Notes: generated by a model from the sequence alone, not told the origin. DNA of 64,000 nt from Exiguobacterium sp. SL-9 (GCF_004336985.1 NZ_SJUO01000003.1:62001-126000); one strand, 5' to 3'; shown: positions 53,584 to 63,104, numbered from the stretch's first letter. Program-made: numbers and translations.

Positions 53584-55059
53584 ATGTCTACGAAAATAGC
53601 GCATGACTCAAGTGGAACGGCTGGCGTACAACCAGAGAAGAAAGATCGACGTTTAGGGCTCGGAGCGCTGACGGCACTCGTCGTCGGTTCAATGATTGGG
53701 GGCGGCGCCTTCAACTTGGCGGCCGACTTGGCCCAAGGTGCGAACGCGGGAGCGATTTTGATCGGGTGGGTCATCACCGGGATCGGGATTATCGCTCTCG
53801 GCCTCAGTTTTCAAAATTTGACGATGCGTCGTCCGGATCTCGATGGTGGGGTGTACAGTTACGCCCGGGCCGGCTTCGGTCAGTTTGTCGGGTTCAATTC
53901 GGCGTGGGGCTACTGGCTCTCCGCTTGGCTTGGCAACGTCGCTTATGCGACGCTCTTGTTCAGTTCGGTCGGCTATTTCTTCCCAATCTTTGAAGGCGGT
54001 CAAAACATCGCTTCAATCATTGGCGCCTCGATTATGTTATGGCTCGTGCATGCGTTGATTTTACGAGGTATCCACGAGGCGTCGATGATCAATATCATCA
54101 CGACAATCGCTAAACTCGTACCGATTTTTGCCTTCATCACAATCACGTTATTCTTCTTCAACCTCGACAATTTCACGTTCGACTTCTGGGGTCAGGGCGG
54201 CTTCTCTTGGAGTAGTGTGAGAGACCAGGTCGTCTCGACGATGCTCGTCACGTTATGGGTGTTCATCGGGGTCGAAGGAGCGGTCGTCTTGTCCGGACGG
54301 GCTCGCAAGCGTTCGGACGTCGGGAAAGCAACGGTCATCGGGTTGCTCGGCACACTTGTTATCTATCTGCTCATCTCGGTCATGTCACTCGGCCTTATGA
54401 ATCCGGAAAACGTGGCGAACGCCTCACAACCGGCGATGGCGTACTTGCTTGAATCAGCGGTCGGGCCGTGGGGCGCGATGCTCATCAATGGCGGTCTCGT
54501 CATCTCTGTTCTCGGGGCCTGGCTCGGCTGGACACTGCTCGCTGCGGAGATCCCATTTGTGGCCGGAAAGGACGGCGTGTTCCCGAAATGGTTCACGAAA
54601 GAGAATAAAAACAATGCGCCGGCCAATGCACTATGGCTTACCAACGGGTTGATCCAGCTGTTCCTCTTCACGTTCCTCTTCTCGGATGCGGCATATAACT
54701 TCGCGTTCTCGCTCGCTTCGAGTGCGATTTTGATTCCGTACGTCTTCTCGGCCTTCTATCAAGTCAAGGTGGCCAAAAATGGCATCGGCTATAATGCCAG
54801 TGAGCGCCGGACGCGTGACCTCATCATCGGTGCCGTCGCCTCGATTTACGGAATTTGGCTCATCTATGCGGCTGGAATCGACTACCTTCTCCTCACGACG
54901 TTACTATACGCACCGGGAACGTTGCTCTACATCAAGGCACAGCGTGAGAACGGCATCAAGACGTTGACGAAGGCGGAATGGATCGTGGCCGGTATCTTGA
55001 CGGTGCTCGCGATCTTGGCTGTCGTACGCATCGTCTCAGGAAATATCTCAGTCTTTTGA
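53584..55059 (+). CDS. arcD: arginine/ornithine antiporter ArcD (APC family)
   Basis: A 491-residue membrane protein with about 12-13 helices. LGLGALTALVVGSMIGGGAF is the first-helix signature of APC amino-acid carriers, and the rest follows arginine/ornithine exchangers (ARAGFGQFVGFNSAWGYWLS). It swaps external arginine for the ornithine made by ArcB at no energy cost. ATG 53584 is preferred because GAAAGGG ends at a suitable distance; ATG 53575 overlaps it. Confidence 0.94.
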   Translation: MSTKIAHDSSGTAGVQPEKKDRRLGLGALTALVVGSMIGGGAFNLAADLAQGANAGAILIGWVITGIGIIALGLSFQNLTMRRPDLDGGVYSYARAGFGQFVGFNSAWGYWLSAWLGNVAYATLLFSSVGYFFPIFEGGQNIASIIGASIMLWLVHALILRGIHEASMINIITTIAKLVPIFAFITITLFFFNLDNFTFDFWGQGGFSWSSVRDQVVSTMLVTLWVFIGVEGAVVLSGRARKRSDVGKATVIGLLGTLVIYLLISVMSLGLMNPENVANASQPAMAYLLESAVGPWGAMLINGGLVISVLGAWLGWTLLAAEIPFVAGKDGVFPKWFTKENKNNAPANALWLTNGLIQLFLFTFLFSDAAYNFAFSLASSAILIPYVFSAFYQVKVAKNGIGYNASERRTRDLIIGAVASIYGIWLIYAAGIDYLLLTTLLYAPGTLLYIKAQRENGIKTLTKAEWIVAGILTVLAILAVVRIVSGNISVF

Positions 55060-55074
55060 TCGGGGGAAACCAAT

Positions 55075-56037
55075 ATGCGGAATAAACGAGTAGTCATCGC
55101 GTTAGGTGGAAATGCGATTCAACAAGGGAAAGATGCGACGGCCGAGGCTCAAATTCGAGCCGTCGAGGCGACAGCGGAATCGCTGGCTGCCTTGATTGCC
55201 GAGGGGGTCGACGTCATCATCACCCATGGGAACGGTCCACAAGTCGGGAACTTGATGTTACAACAAGCCGCATCAGACAGTCCGGCGACGCCGGCTTTGC
55301 CGCTCGACGTCTGCGGTGCGATGACGCAAGGAATGATCGGGTATTGGTTCGAAAACGCCCTTGCCAAGGCACTAAGAGTCCGTGGCTTGGAACGTTCGAT
55401 TGCCCCGATCGTCACGCGGTCGGTCGTCGACCCGAATGATAGTGCTTTCAGCCACCCGACGAAACCGATCGGTCCGTTCTACGATGAGGAAGAAGCTCGA
55501 CAAATGGAACGGACGACTGGTTACGTCTTCAAAGAAGATGCCGGTCGCGGCCATCGTCGCGTCGTCCCGAGCCCGTATCCGGTCGCGATTCTCGAACATA
55601 AAGTCATCCGTGACCTCGTCGCCCATGAACATATTGTCGTCGCCTCTGGCGGCGGTGGGATTCCCGTCATCGATACACCGGACGGTTATACCGGGGTCGA
55701 GGCGGTCATCGATAAAGACTTCGCTGCCGCGAAGCTCGCTGAACTCGTCGAGGCGGACATGCTCCTCATTTTGACGGCCGTCGACCACGTGTTCGTCGAT
55801 TTCGGGACGCCGTTGGCGCGAGCGCTCGAGGAGACGACGAAAGAACAGCTCGAGGTATATATCGCCGAAGGGCAGTTCGCGCCAGGCAGTATGCTGCCGA
55901 AAGTACGGGCCGCCCTTCAATTTGCAGAGTCGGGACACGATCGGGTCGCCGTCATCACGTCACTCGAGCAAGCGCTAGCGGCGGTGCGGGGCGATGTCGG
56001 GACGCGTGTCCGACTCGCTGCGACACTCCAACAATAA
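55075..56037 (+). CDS. arcC: carbamate kinase ArcC
   Basis: ArcC turns carbamoyl phosphate and ADP into ATP, ammonia and CO2. The 320 residues include [15 protein letters not shown] at the start, [23 protein letters not shown] and the nucleotide-site [14 protein letters not shown], all standard for the family. GGGGG precedes the ATG. Last gene of arcABDC, followed by a terminator. Confidence 0.97.
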   Translation: MRNKRVVIALGGNAIQQGKDATAEAQIRAVEATAESLAALIAEGVDVIITHGNGPQVGNLMLQQAASDSPATPALPLDVCGAMTQGMIGYWFENALAKALRVRGLERSIAPIVTRSVVDPNDSAFSHPTKPIGPFYDEEEARQMERTTGYVFKEDAGRGHRRVVPSPYPVAILEHKVIRDLVAHEHIVVASGGGGIPVIDTPDGYTGVEAVIDKDFAAAKLAELVEADMLLILTAVDHVFVDFGTPLARALEETTKEQLEVYIAEGQFAPGSMLPKVRAALQFAESGHDRVAVITSLEQALAAVRGDVGTRVRLAATLQQ

Positions 56038-56042
56038 AACAT

Positions 56043-56076
56043 AAAGCTGCAGACGCATTTGTCTGTGGCTTTTTTT
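56043..56076 (+). terminator. arc operon terminator
   Basis: AAAGCTGCAGAC pairs with GTCTGTGGCTTT (two G-T wobbles) around GCATTT, followed by T. Confidence 0.9.
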
Positions 56077-56126
56077 CGTGAATCGGCATCTCGTCGTTTT
56101 TGATTCGGCTACATGGGGAAGGAATG

Positions 56127-56175
56127 TTGTATGTCGATTCAGACATTGCTATCATCGTTTGTGTAAACGTTTGCA
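56127..56175 (+). promoter_or_regulatory. GH31 gene promoter with cre site at the start point
   Basis: TTGTAT (56127-56132) and TATCAT (56150-56155) are 17 bases apart. TGTAAACGTTTGCA (56162-56175) fits the cre consensus and begins at the expected start point, so CcpA should repress the gene when preferred sugars are present. Confidence 0.75.
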
Positions 56176-56217
56176 CATGTGGAAAGGAAGTGACGAAGAG
56201 CGGCAACGCTCGAGCTT

Positions 56218-58560
56218 ATGCGTCTATTTGAAGAGGAGAACGTCTATACGAAGCAAATGAAACCGCAGGCAGATGATCGGGCGATCGTCCAAGGGAGCTG
56301 TTATCGCTTCACGGTGCTGACGAGCCAGTTGATTCGGATGGAATACGCGGAGGATGGGGTGTTTGAAGACCGGCCGACCCAAGTCGTCTTTAACCGGGCG
56401 TTCGAAGTTCCAGAGTTTCGCGTGATCGAGGACGAGACGGAGCTACAAATCATCACGGAGCACGTCCATCTGTACTATACGAAAGGGCCGTTCGCACCGA
56501 ACACATTGTATGTCGATGTGAAAGGGAATTTCAGTACGTATTATAGCCGCTATACGTTCAACGGGCCGGAGCGGACGTTGAAAGGGACGGCGCGAACGCT
56601 CGACCACGTCGATGGGGCGACGGAACTCGGCGAGGGGATCGCCTCGAAACAAGGATATGCCGTCATTGATGACTCTGATTCGTTCATCATGACGGAAGAC
56701 CGTTTCGTCGAACCGCGTCGTAAACACATCCATGACTTGTACTACTTTGGATATGGACATGAATATAAGCGCGCACTCCGTGACTTCTACCAACTGACGG
56801 GTCCGACGCCGCTCTTACCGCGGAAAGCGCTCGGCAATTGGTGGAGCCGCTATTGGCGCTATGATGAGACGGAATATAAAGAACTCATGCGTCGGTTTAA
56901 GACAGAGGACATCCCGTTCTCGGTCAGTGTCATCGATATGGACTGGCACGTCACCGACGTCCCGGAAGAGTATGGTAGTGGGTGGACGGGCTACTCTTGG
57001 AACAAGAATTTGTTCCCAGACCCAAAAGGTTTCTTGACGTGGCTTAAACAAGAAGGACTACTCGTCACGTTGAACCTGCACCCGGCAGACGGCGTGCGTG
57101 CGTTCGAAGATCAATATGCGGCGATGGCCGAGGCGATGGGACTTGAACCGTCCCACGGCGACCGCATCCCGTTCGACTTTTCCGACAAACGATTCATACA
57201 AGCCTACTTCGAACAGATGCACCACCCTCATGAAGACGACGGTGTAGACTTTTGGTGGATCGACTGGCAACAAGGGTCGACATCGAAAATGGAAGGACTC
57301 GACCCGCTCTGGATGCTGAACCACTATCACGCCACCGATATCGCCCGGGATGGCAATCGACCGCTCATCTTCTCCCGGTACTCGGGACCCGGTAGTCACC
57401 GCTATCCGGTCGGATTCTCCGGAGATACGTTGATTTCATGGGCATCGCTCGCATTCCAGCCGTATTTCACGGCGACGGCAGCCAATATCGGTTACGGTTG
57501 GTGGAGCCACGATATCGGTGGCCATTACCGAGGCTCGAAAGACGACGAGCTTGCCGCACGCTGGGTCGCGTTCGGCGTATTCAGTCCGATCATGCGGCTA
57601 CACTCGACGTTGAGCACGTTCAACGGGAAGGAACCGTGGCGCTTCGGTCTCGAGGCGGAGCGATCGATGAAGACGTTCTTGCGACTGCGTCATCAATTGA
57701 TCCCGTACATTTATACGATGAATTGGCGAAACCATGCGGATGCCTTGCCGCTCATCTTACCGATGTACTACGAACATCCGGACGAGGACGCGGCGTATGA
57801 AGTACCGAACGAATATTACTTCGGCAGTGAGCTCATCGTTTCGCCGATCGTCGAGCCGATGAACCAACAGCTCCACGTCGCCGCCACGAATGTCTGGTTG
57901 CCGAAAGGTGACTGGTTCGACTTCTTTACCGGTCATCGCTATGCGGGCGAGAAGTCGATTCGAGTGTTCCGGGGACTCGATGAGCAGGCAGTGTTCGCGA
58001 AAGCTGGGGCCATCATCCCGATGGCGCGGCATTATTCGGGACGTAACGATACGGATAACCCGAGTGAATTAGAAATACTCGTCTTCCCAGGGGCATCGAA
58101 CACGTTCACGCTTTATGAAGACAATGGGACGGATCGTGACTATGAGGCGGGTGCTTACGCTGAGACGACGTTCACGCTCGATTGGGAGGAACGGAAGCTC
58201 CACATCCACGTCACGGGTGACCGGACCGTCTTGCCGTCTGACCGTACCGTCACGTTGCTTCTCCGAGGCGTGACCGGTTCCGGCGAGTATAGTCGGGAGA
58301 CACAGACACTTCGTCTCGAAGTCGGTTCAATTGATGAGGAGATGACAGTGTCGCTCCCGGTCGAACTGACGACGAACGACCATCGGCTCAATCGTTTGTA
58401 TCGTTTCTTGGATCGTGCCGAAATGTCCTATGATTTAAAAGATCGGTTATATCGAACGGCGGCCGCGAAGACACGGCTCGAGGCATGGCTGTTCGACTTG
58501 CATGCGCTTGAACTCGACCGCGACTTGCAAGACGCGATCATGGAATTGATGCTCGATTGA
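56218..58560 (+). CDS. glycoside hydrolase family 31 (alpha-glucosidase type)
   Basis: A protein of up to 780 residues without a signal peptide, so intracellular. It has the GH31 N-terminal beta domain, then the barrel with WWSRYWRYDETEY, VIDMDWHVTD, the nucleophile region VDFWWIDWQQG and the acid/base region GFSGDTLISWASL. Residues about 700-780 form a helical tail. The nucleophile motif WIDWQQ differs from the common WxDMNE, so the substrate may not be plain maltose. Start uncertain: ATG 56218 and ATG 56257 both lack a well-spaced ribosome site. CcpA-type control is predicted. Confidence 0.85.
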   Translation: MRLFEEENVYTKQMKPQADDRAIVQGSCYRFTVLTSQLIRMEYAEDGVFEDRPTQVVFNRAFEVPEFRVIEDETELQIITEHVHLYYTKGPFAPNTLYVDVKGNFSTYYSRYTFNGPERTLKGTARTLDHVDGATELGEGIASKQGYAVIDDSDSFIMTEDRFVEPRRKHIHDLYYFGYGHEYKRALRDFYQLTGPTPLLPRKALGNWWSRYWRYDETEYKELMRRFKTEDIPFSVSVIDMDWHVTDVPEEYGSGWTGYSWNKNLFPDPKGFLTWLKQEGLLVTLNLHPADGVRAFEDQYAAMAEAMGLEPSHGDRIPFDFSDKRFIQAYFEQMHHPHEDDGVDFWWIDWQQGSTSKMEGLDPLWMLNHYHATDIARDGNRPLIFSRYSGPGSHRYPVGFSGDTLISWASLAFQPYFTATAANIGYGWWSHDIGGHYRGSKDDELAARWVAFGVFSPIMRLHSTLSTFNGKEPWRFGLEAERSMKTFLRLRHQLIPYIYTMNWRNHADALPLILPMYYEHPDEDAAYEVPNEYYFGSELIVSPIVEPMNQQLHVAATNVWLPKGDWFDFFTGHRYAGEKSIRVFRGLDEQAVFAKAGAIIPMARHYSGRNDTDNPSELEILVFPGASNTFTLYEDNGTDRDYEAGAYAETTFTLDWEERKLHIHVTGDRTVLPSDRTVTLLLRGVTGSGEYSRETQTLRLEVGSIDEEMTVSLPVELTTNDHRLNRLYRFLDRAEMSYDLKDRLYRTAAAKTRLEAWLFDLHALELDRDLQDAIMELMLD

Positions 58561-58575
58561 ATAACTTGCTGTGGG

Positions 58576-58600
58576 GAGGGGGTTTGTCCCCTCTTTTTTT
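58576..58600 (+). terminator. GH31 gene terminator
   Basis: GAGGGG and CCCCTC pair around GTTTGT, followed by seven T. Confidence 0.9.
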
Positions 58601-58620
58601 GTCAGAAAATCGTCGGTTTT

Positions 58621-58653
58621 TGTAAGCGTTTTCAAATTAAAACCAACTATACT
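58621..58653 (+). promoter_or_regulatory. cre site and -10 box of the Crp/Fnr-type gene
   Basis: TGTAAGCGTTTTCA (58621-58634) is an exact match to the cre core consensus. TATACT at 58648-58653 is a likely -10; the cre covers the -35 region, so CcpA would block the promoter. Confidence 0.75.
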
Positions 58654-58687
58654 AAAAGGAGAGGGAAGATCGATTGGAGGGTTCGAC

Positions 58688-59374
58688 ATGAAACCAAAAT
58701 GGACGGTAGACGATTTGCGACAACTCGATGTGTTCGTCAAATGTGCCACGCGTGAGCTCGAGGTGCTGTTGCCCCATGTCTATTGTCGGACGTACCGAAA
58801 AGGACAGCTGTTATTTATGGAAGGCGATCCCCGAGAACGTATCTACTTTTTGATTAGCGGTTACGTGAAGATTGAGCGTAGCAATGAGACGGCGACCCAT
58901 CAATATACGGACTACTTGAAACCGAAGCAACTGTTTCCGTATCGAGGTTTGCTGACGGAACCGTACTATCAACATTCGGCGGAGGCGTTGACCGATATCG
59001 AGGTCATCTATATGCCGACGGACCGATTCGAACAACTCGTCTCTCGGAACGCATCGATGCTGCTCCATATCGTCGGGCAGATGAATCGGATTCTCGATTT
59101 GCACGAACGACGGGTGCAGGACATCATAACGCCGAGTGCGACCGACCGGGTGCTCAACACGATTCATTACTTGATTGAAGACCTCGGGGAACCGGAAGCA
59201 GAGGGCGTGCGTGTCCGTTGTCCGTTCACGACAATCGAAATCTCACGTTTGTCGGGCACATCGCGAGAGACGGTGTCGAACATCTTATCACGCTTGCGAA
59301 AAGAAGACGTGCTTCAATTCGACGCGCGTGAATTGATGATTGGACATCCCGAATATTTCGAACAATCGACTTGA
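58688..59374 (+). CDS. Crp/Fnr-family transcription regulator (ArcR-like)
   Basis: A 228-residue regulator: a cNMP-type beta barrel at residues 20-130 (GQLLFMEGDPRERIYFLISG), a long dimer helix, and a winged helix-turn-helix near 180-205 (TTIEISRLSGTSRETVSNIL) with the Ser-Arg-Glu recognition pattern. The four-Cys iron-sulfur motif of FNR is absent. It follows the arc cluster and a Crp-type palindrome precedes arcA, so an ArcR/Flp-like role in arginine or low-oxygen control is likely but inferred. ATG 58688 has GGAGGG seven bases upstream. A cre site lies over its promoter. Confidence 0.85.
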   Translation: MKPKWTVDDLRQLDVFVKCATRELEVLLPHVYCRTYRKGQLLFMEGDPRERIYFLISGYVKIERSNETATHQYTDYLKPKQLFPYRGLLTEPYYQHSAEALTDIEVIYMPTDRFEQLVSRNASMLLHIVGQMNRILDLHERRVQDIITPSATDRVLNTIHYLIEDLGEPEAEGVRVRCPFTTIEISRLSGTSRETVSNILSRLRKEDVLQFDARELMIGHPEYFEQST

Positions 59375-59375
59375 T

Positions 59376-59404
59376 GGCGCCTCGTGTCGGACGTGGCGTC
59401 TTTT
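59376..59404 (+). terminator. terminator of the Crp/Fnr-type gene
   Basis: GGCGCC-T-CG pairs with CG-T-GGCGTC with a T-T mismatch, followed by TTTT. Confidence 0.7.
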
Positions 59405-59450
59405 GCATATGTGACTAAGCGAAGCGTTCGCCTTGAAAGAGCGCATCAGT

Positions 59451-59474
59451 TATAATTAGTGAGAATCCTCACAA
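59451..59474 (+). promoter_or_regulatory. cydDC -10 box with Rex-type operator
   Basis: A perfect -10 TATAAT (59451-59456) is followed at once by TAGTGA-GAATCC-TCACAA (59457-59474), which matches 11 of 14 fixed positions of the Rex consensus TTGTGAA-N4-TTCACAA. Rex repression lifts when NADH is high. A Crp-type regulator could also use this geometry. Confidence 0.65.
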
Positions 59475-59510
59475 AGAAAAGTTTCCTTATTGATAGAAAG
59501 GATGAACGCA

Positions 59511-61226
59511 GTGAAACGACTGCAAGCTCTCGCTTTAGCAGAAAAACGCCATATCGTCGGACTTGTCATCGCGGCAGTGATGATTGGCTTATCGATTTTG
59601 GCGCAAGCGTATTTAATTGTCGACATTGTCGATCAAGTCTTTTTGAAGAATGCATCGTTTGAAAGCATCGTCCCGACGCTCGGTTGGCTCATCTTCGCGC
59701 TCGTCACCCGCGCCTTGTTCGGGTATATGTCAGGACGGATCGGAGCAAGTCTATCGGAGAAGGCGAAACGGTCACTGCGGTTGCAGTTGCTCGACCGTTA
59801 TACATCGAATCCGATCGAGACGTCATTATCCGGTCAGTCGGGTAAGAAAGTCAGCGTCTTCATGGACGCGGTCGATGAGGTCGATGCCTACTTCAGCCAA
59901 TATTGGCCGCAAGTCATTCAAACGTCGATTATCCCATTGCTCATTCTTGTTGTCGTCTTCAGTCAACATTGGATCTCGGGCGTCATCATGATGGTGACGG
60001 CACCGTTCATTCCAATCTTTTTTATTATCATCGGGATTGCGACACAGAAGAAGTCGGAAGAACAGATGGAGAAAATGAATCAGTTCTCTGGCAAGTTTTT
60101 GGACGTCTTGCAAGGACTGACGACGTTGAAACTATATGGTCGGACTGAACGTGAGGCGGAAGCCATCGAGAAGAGCAGTCTCGATTTTCGTGACGCGACG
60201 ATGGTCGTCTTGAAGACGGCGTTCTTGTCAGGGCTCATGCTCGAGTTCATCTCGATGCTCAGCACGGGCGTCGTCGCACTCGAAGTGGCGCTACAAATGG
60301 TCGTCTGGGAGAACTTGACGTTCTTCTCCGGCTTTTTGATTCTCGTCTTGGCCCCGGAATACTATTTGGCCATTAAAGACCTCGGTGGTGCGTTCCATAC
60401 CGGACGAGGAAGCATGGGAGCGGCTGACCGTATTTTCGAAGCGCTCGACGCACCGGATGAGCGACTACAGTGGGGCGACCGGACGTTGATGAGTCGGACG
60501 CCCGAACTCGAGCTTGCCGAAGTATCGTTCGCTTATGAAGGTGGACGTTTCACGCTGTATCCATTAAGCGGTGTGATTCCTGCCGGTGCTCACGTGGCAC
60601 TCGTCGGGGCGAGCGGGTCCGGCAAAACGACCATCTTGAACGTGTTGTCCGGGCTCGTCAAACCCGACAGCGGACGTGTCCTCGTGGACGGAGATCCACT
60701 CGAGACGTACACCGATTCGTCATGGTACGACACAATCGGCTATATCTCGCAAAACCCTTATTTGTTCGCCGGTACCGTCGCCGATAATATCGCCCTTGGT
60801 GAGACGGCGGACGAGGCAAGCATCTTGGAAGCGGCGACAGCGGCCGGATTGACCGATGTCATCGACCAGTTGCCGAACGGCATTCATACCGAGCTCGGTG
60901 AAGGGGGTTATGGCTTGTCCGGAGGCGAACGGCAACGGCTCGCCCTAGCCCGTGCCTTCTTAAAACGTCCAGGAATCATTTTGTTCGATGAACCGACGAC
61001 AGGTCTTGATTTGGTGACCGAACAAATCGTTCGCCGCTCGATCGATGAGTTGTCGCGCGACGCGACGCTCGTCACGGTCGCGCATCGCCTGCATACAATC
61101 AAACAAGCCGATGCGATTTGGTTCGTGGACGAAGGACGTCTCATCGCCCAAGGCACGCATGACGACTTGCTCAGCGTTCCGCAATACGCGGACTTGTTCA
61201 CGCTACAGAAAGGAGTGAGAGGATGA
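59511..61226 (+). CDS. cydD: CydD subunit of the cytochrome bd assembly exporter
   Basis: A 571-residue ABC half-transporter. Six membrane helices (residues 15-310) precede an ATPase with Walker A GASGSGKTT, signature LSGGERQR and Walker B IILFDEPTTGLD. With CydC it forms the heterodimer required for cytochrome bd oxidase (proposed cargo: thiols or heme). GTG 59511 is preferred: AAAGGA lies eight bases upstream, whereas ATG 59502 overlaps it and TTG 59490 lacks a site. cydAB are not in the window. Confidence 0.9.
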   Translation: MKRLQALALAEKRHIVGLVIAAVMIGLSILAQAYLIVDIVDQVFLKNASFESIVPTLGWLIFALVTRALFGYMSGRIGASLSEKAKRSLRLQLLDRYTSNPIETSLSGQSGKKVSVFMDAVDEVDAYFSQYWPQVIQTSIIPLLILVVVFSQHWISGVIMMVTAPFIPIFFIIIGIATQKKSEEQMEKMNQFSGKFLDVLQGLTTLKLYGRTEREAEAIEKSSLDFRDATMVVLKTAFLSGLMLEFISMLSTGVVALEVALQMVVWENLTFFSGFLILVLAPEYYLAIKDLGGAFHTGRGSMGAADRIFEALDAPDERLQWGDRTLMSRTPELELAEVSFAYEGGRFTLYPLSGVIPAGAHVALVGASGSGKTTILNVLSGLVKPDSGRVLVDGDPLETYTDSSWYDTIGYISQNPYLFAGTVADNIALGETADEASILEAATAAGLTDVIDQLPNGIHTELGEGGYGLSGGERQRLALARAFLKRPGIILFDEPTTGLDLVTEQIVRRSIDELSRDATLVTVAHRLHTIKQADAIWFVDEGRLIAQGTHDDLLSVPQYADLFTLQKGVRG

Positions 61227-62938
61227 ATTCCCTTTGGACGATCACGAAATGGATGATGCGAGAGAAAAAGGATATCGTCCTCTCCATCTTCTTTGGTTAC
61301 GTGGCCGGTATTGCGGCTGTCGCCTTGTTCGCGGCGAGCGGCTACCTCGTCTCTCGGGCGGGGCTCGTTCCGCCGCTCTATGCACTTATGGTACCTGTCG
61401 TTCTGATTAAGCTGTTCGGTGTGGTTCGAGCGAGTGCACGTTATCAAGAGCGATTGGCCTCGCACCGAGCGACATTCACGATTTTGAGCGAGTTGCGGGT
61501 CCGGTTTTACCGCCAGCTCGAACCGCTCGTGCCGAGCATCTTTGCCAAGTATCGCAGCGGAGATTTGCTCGCCCGCGTTGTCGGTGATGTCGAGAGTTTA
61601 CAGAACTACTTTTTACGGGTCTTCTACCCGCCAATCATTTTGGTGCTCGTCTTCTTGAGCACGATTTTCTTCGTCACGTACTTTTCGGTCTGGGTCAGTG
61701 TCTGGATCTTATTCGGCGTCTTCGTGACCGGTTTCTTGATTCCGGCCTTCTTCGCCCGTGTGCGTGCCAAACATGACCGGGAACTTCGTACTTTGCGGGG
61801 CGACCTCTCAAGCGGGATGACGGAGATGATGTACGGGTATCGCGATTTATTGCTTCATCATCAACTCGGACGGACTCGCGGCGAGTTGCTTGAACAGAGC
61901 GACCGTTACGCCGAGGCGCAGAAACGAGATGTGACGAACCAGTTCTTCAACTCCTCGCTCGTTGTAGCGGCATCATTACTCGTCTCGTGGGGCGTTTTGG
62001 CCATCGGGGCTTATCTCGTCGTCGACGGCGAGTTGAACGGTCTATTTTTGGCCATGCTCATCATGATGTCACTCACCGCGTTTGAGAACGCGACACCGAT
62101 GGCGGTGTTCCCAGGCCACTTTGCCGACAGCAAACAAGCGGCCGATCGTCTGTTTGAAGTGATCGAGCCAAGTGAAGCGATCGTCATGGCCGAATCGTCC
62201 CGTACCGACGTGGTGCTTGAGACAGCTCCTGACGTATCGTTTGAACGGGTGATCTATCGCTATCCGGATACGTTCCGCGACGTGCTGAGCGACGTCGATG
62301 TGACATTACGCAACGGCTCGAAGACTGTCATCGTCGGACCAAGTGGTTCTGGTAAGTCGACACTGTTGCAACTGTTGCTCGCTTTTGTCAGACCAGATTC
62401 GGGTGAGGTGAGGCTTGGCGGCCATCGCGTCGACGATGTCACGCAAGCGTCCGTCTGGCGCCATGCGAGTGTTGTACTTCAAGAGAACCATTTCTTCTTC
62501 GGTACGATGCGAGAAAACTTGGCGCTCGCCGGGGACTTCTCGGACAACGAGATGGATGCAGCACTCGCGAGTGTTCGTCTCGGTTTCTCGCTCGACGAGC
62601 CGGTCCTTGAGAAAGGGGCGAACTTGTCGGGCGGGGAACGGCAACGTCTTGCCATCGCTCGCGCCTTGTTGAAGAATGGCTTGCTTTGGATTCTTGACGA
62701 AGCGACGTCGGCGCTCGATGCGCGGACCGAGGCCGACGTGTTCGAAGAAATTTTCCGTCAAGCCGATGAAGCGACGCTCGTCATGGTCAGTCACCGTCTG
62801 ACCGGACTCGAACGTTTCGATCACATCATCGTCATGGAAGGCGGACGCATCGTCGAGACCGGATCGTATGATGAACTGATGCAGGCACGCGGTGTATTTT
62901 ATGGGTTGAAACAAATCGAACAAGATATCTTTGCATGA
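61223..62938 (+). CDS. cydC: CydC subunit of the cytochrome bd assembly exporter
   Basis: A 571-residue ABC half-transporter coupled to cydD by an ATGA overlap. Six membrane helices are followed by Walker A GPSGSGKST, LSGGERQR and LLWILDEATSALD. The opening LFAASGYLVSRAGLVPPLYAL in two parts is typical of CydC. It ends in a strong bidirectional terminator. Confidence 0.93.
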   Translation: MNSLWTITKWMMREKKDIVLSIFFGYVAGIAAVALFAASGYLVSRAGLVPPLYALMVPVVLIKLFGVVRASARYQERLASHRATFTILSELRVRFYRQLEPLVPSIFAKYRSGDLLARVVGDVESLQNYFLRVFYPPIILVLVFLSTIFFVTYFSVWVSVWILFGVFVTGFLIPAFFARVRAKHDRELRTLRGDLSSGMTEMMYGYRDLLLHHQLGRTRGELLEQSDRYAEAQKRDVTNQFFNSSLVVAASLLVSWGVLAIGAYLVVDGELNGLFLAMLIMMSLTAFENATPMAVFPGHFADSKQAADRLFEVIEPSEAIVMAESSRTDVVLETAPDVSFERVIYRYPDTFRDVLSDVDVTLRNGSKTVIVGPSGSGKSTLLQLLLAFVRPDSGEVRLGGHRVDDVTQASVWRHASVVLQENHFFFGTMRENLALAGDFSDNEMDAALASVRLGFSLDEPVLEKGANLSGGERQRLAIARALLKNGLLWILDEATSALDARTEADVFEEIFRQADEATLVMVSHRLTGLERFDHIIVMEGGRIVETGSYDELMQARGVFYGLKQIEQDIFA

Positions 62939-62976
62939 AAAAACGAGCGGCTCCGTCGGAGAGCCGCTCGTTTTTT
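62938..62976. terminator. bidirectional terminator
   Basis: AAACGAGCGGCTC pairs with GAGCCGCTCGTTT around CGTCGGA, with A6 and T6 flanks. It ends cydDC on the plus strand and the Fur-type transcript on the minus strand. Confidence 0.93.
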
Positions 62977-63098
62977 GGATGGCAAATTTGGGTGCAACAA
63001 ATGGGGGTTGTCGCATTGCTTTCAAAAAGAGTGTCGTGGAGGGGAATCCACGTGACGTAATGGTTTGGGGAACGTTTACGTCAAGCTTTGGGAGCTAC
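62938..63098 (-). ncRNA. probable Fur-regulated C-rich small RNA
   Basis: A strong minus-strand promoter with a Fur box (63105-63134) predicts a start near 63098. The transcript would run about 160 bases through an otherwise empty convergent gap and stop at the bidirectional terminator (T-run 62943-62938). It has no ORF with a ribosome site. It carries three C-rich stretches, opposite G-runs at 63067-63070, 63041-63044 and 63003-63007. The middle one, TTCCCC, is the loop of a 6-bp hairpin CGTGGA/TCCACG (63052-63035). Layout resembles the iron-sparing RNAs FsrA and IsrR, which pair with ribosome sites; sequence homology is not claimed. Confidence 0.7.
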
Positions 63099-63104
63099 AA
63101 TTAG

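Noticed and set aside
59433-59456. TTGAAA (59433-59438) as -35 for cydD
   Set aside because: Only 12 bases separate it from TATAAT; only the -10 box was kept.
62306-63025. 239-codon minus-strand ORF antisense to cydC
   Set aside because: Shadow of cydC; its first codons fall in the proposed sRNA but there is no ribosome site.
63067-63081. cre site at GGGGAACGTTTACG near the Fur-type transcript
   Set aside because: Only the central AACGTTT part fits; the flanking TG and CA of the cre consensus are missing.
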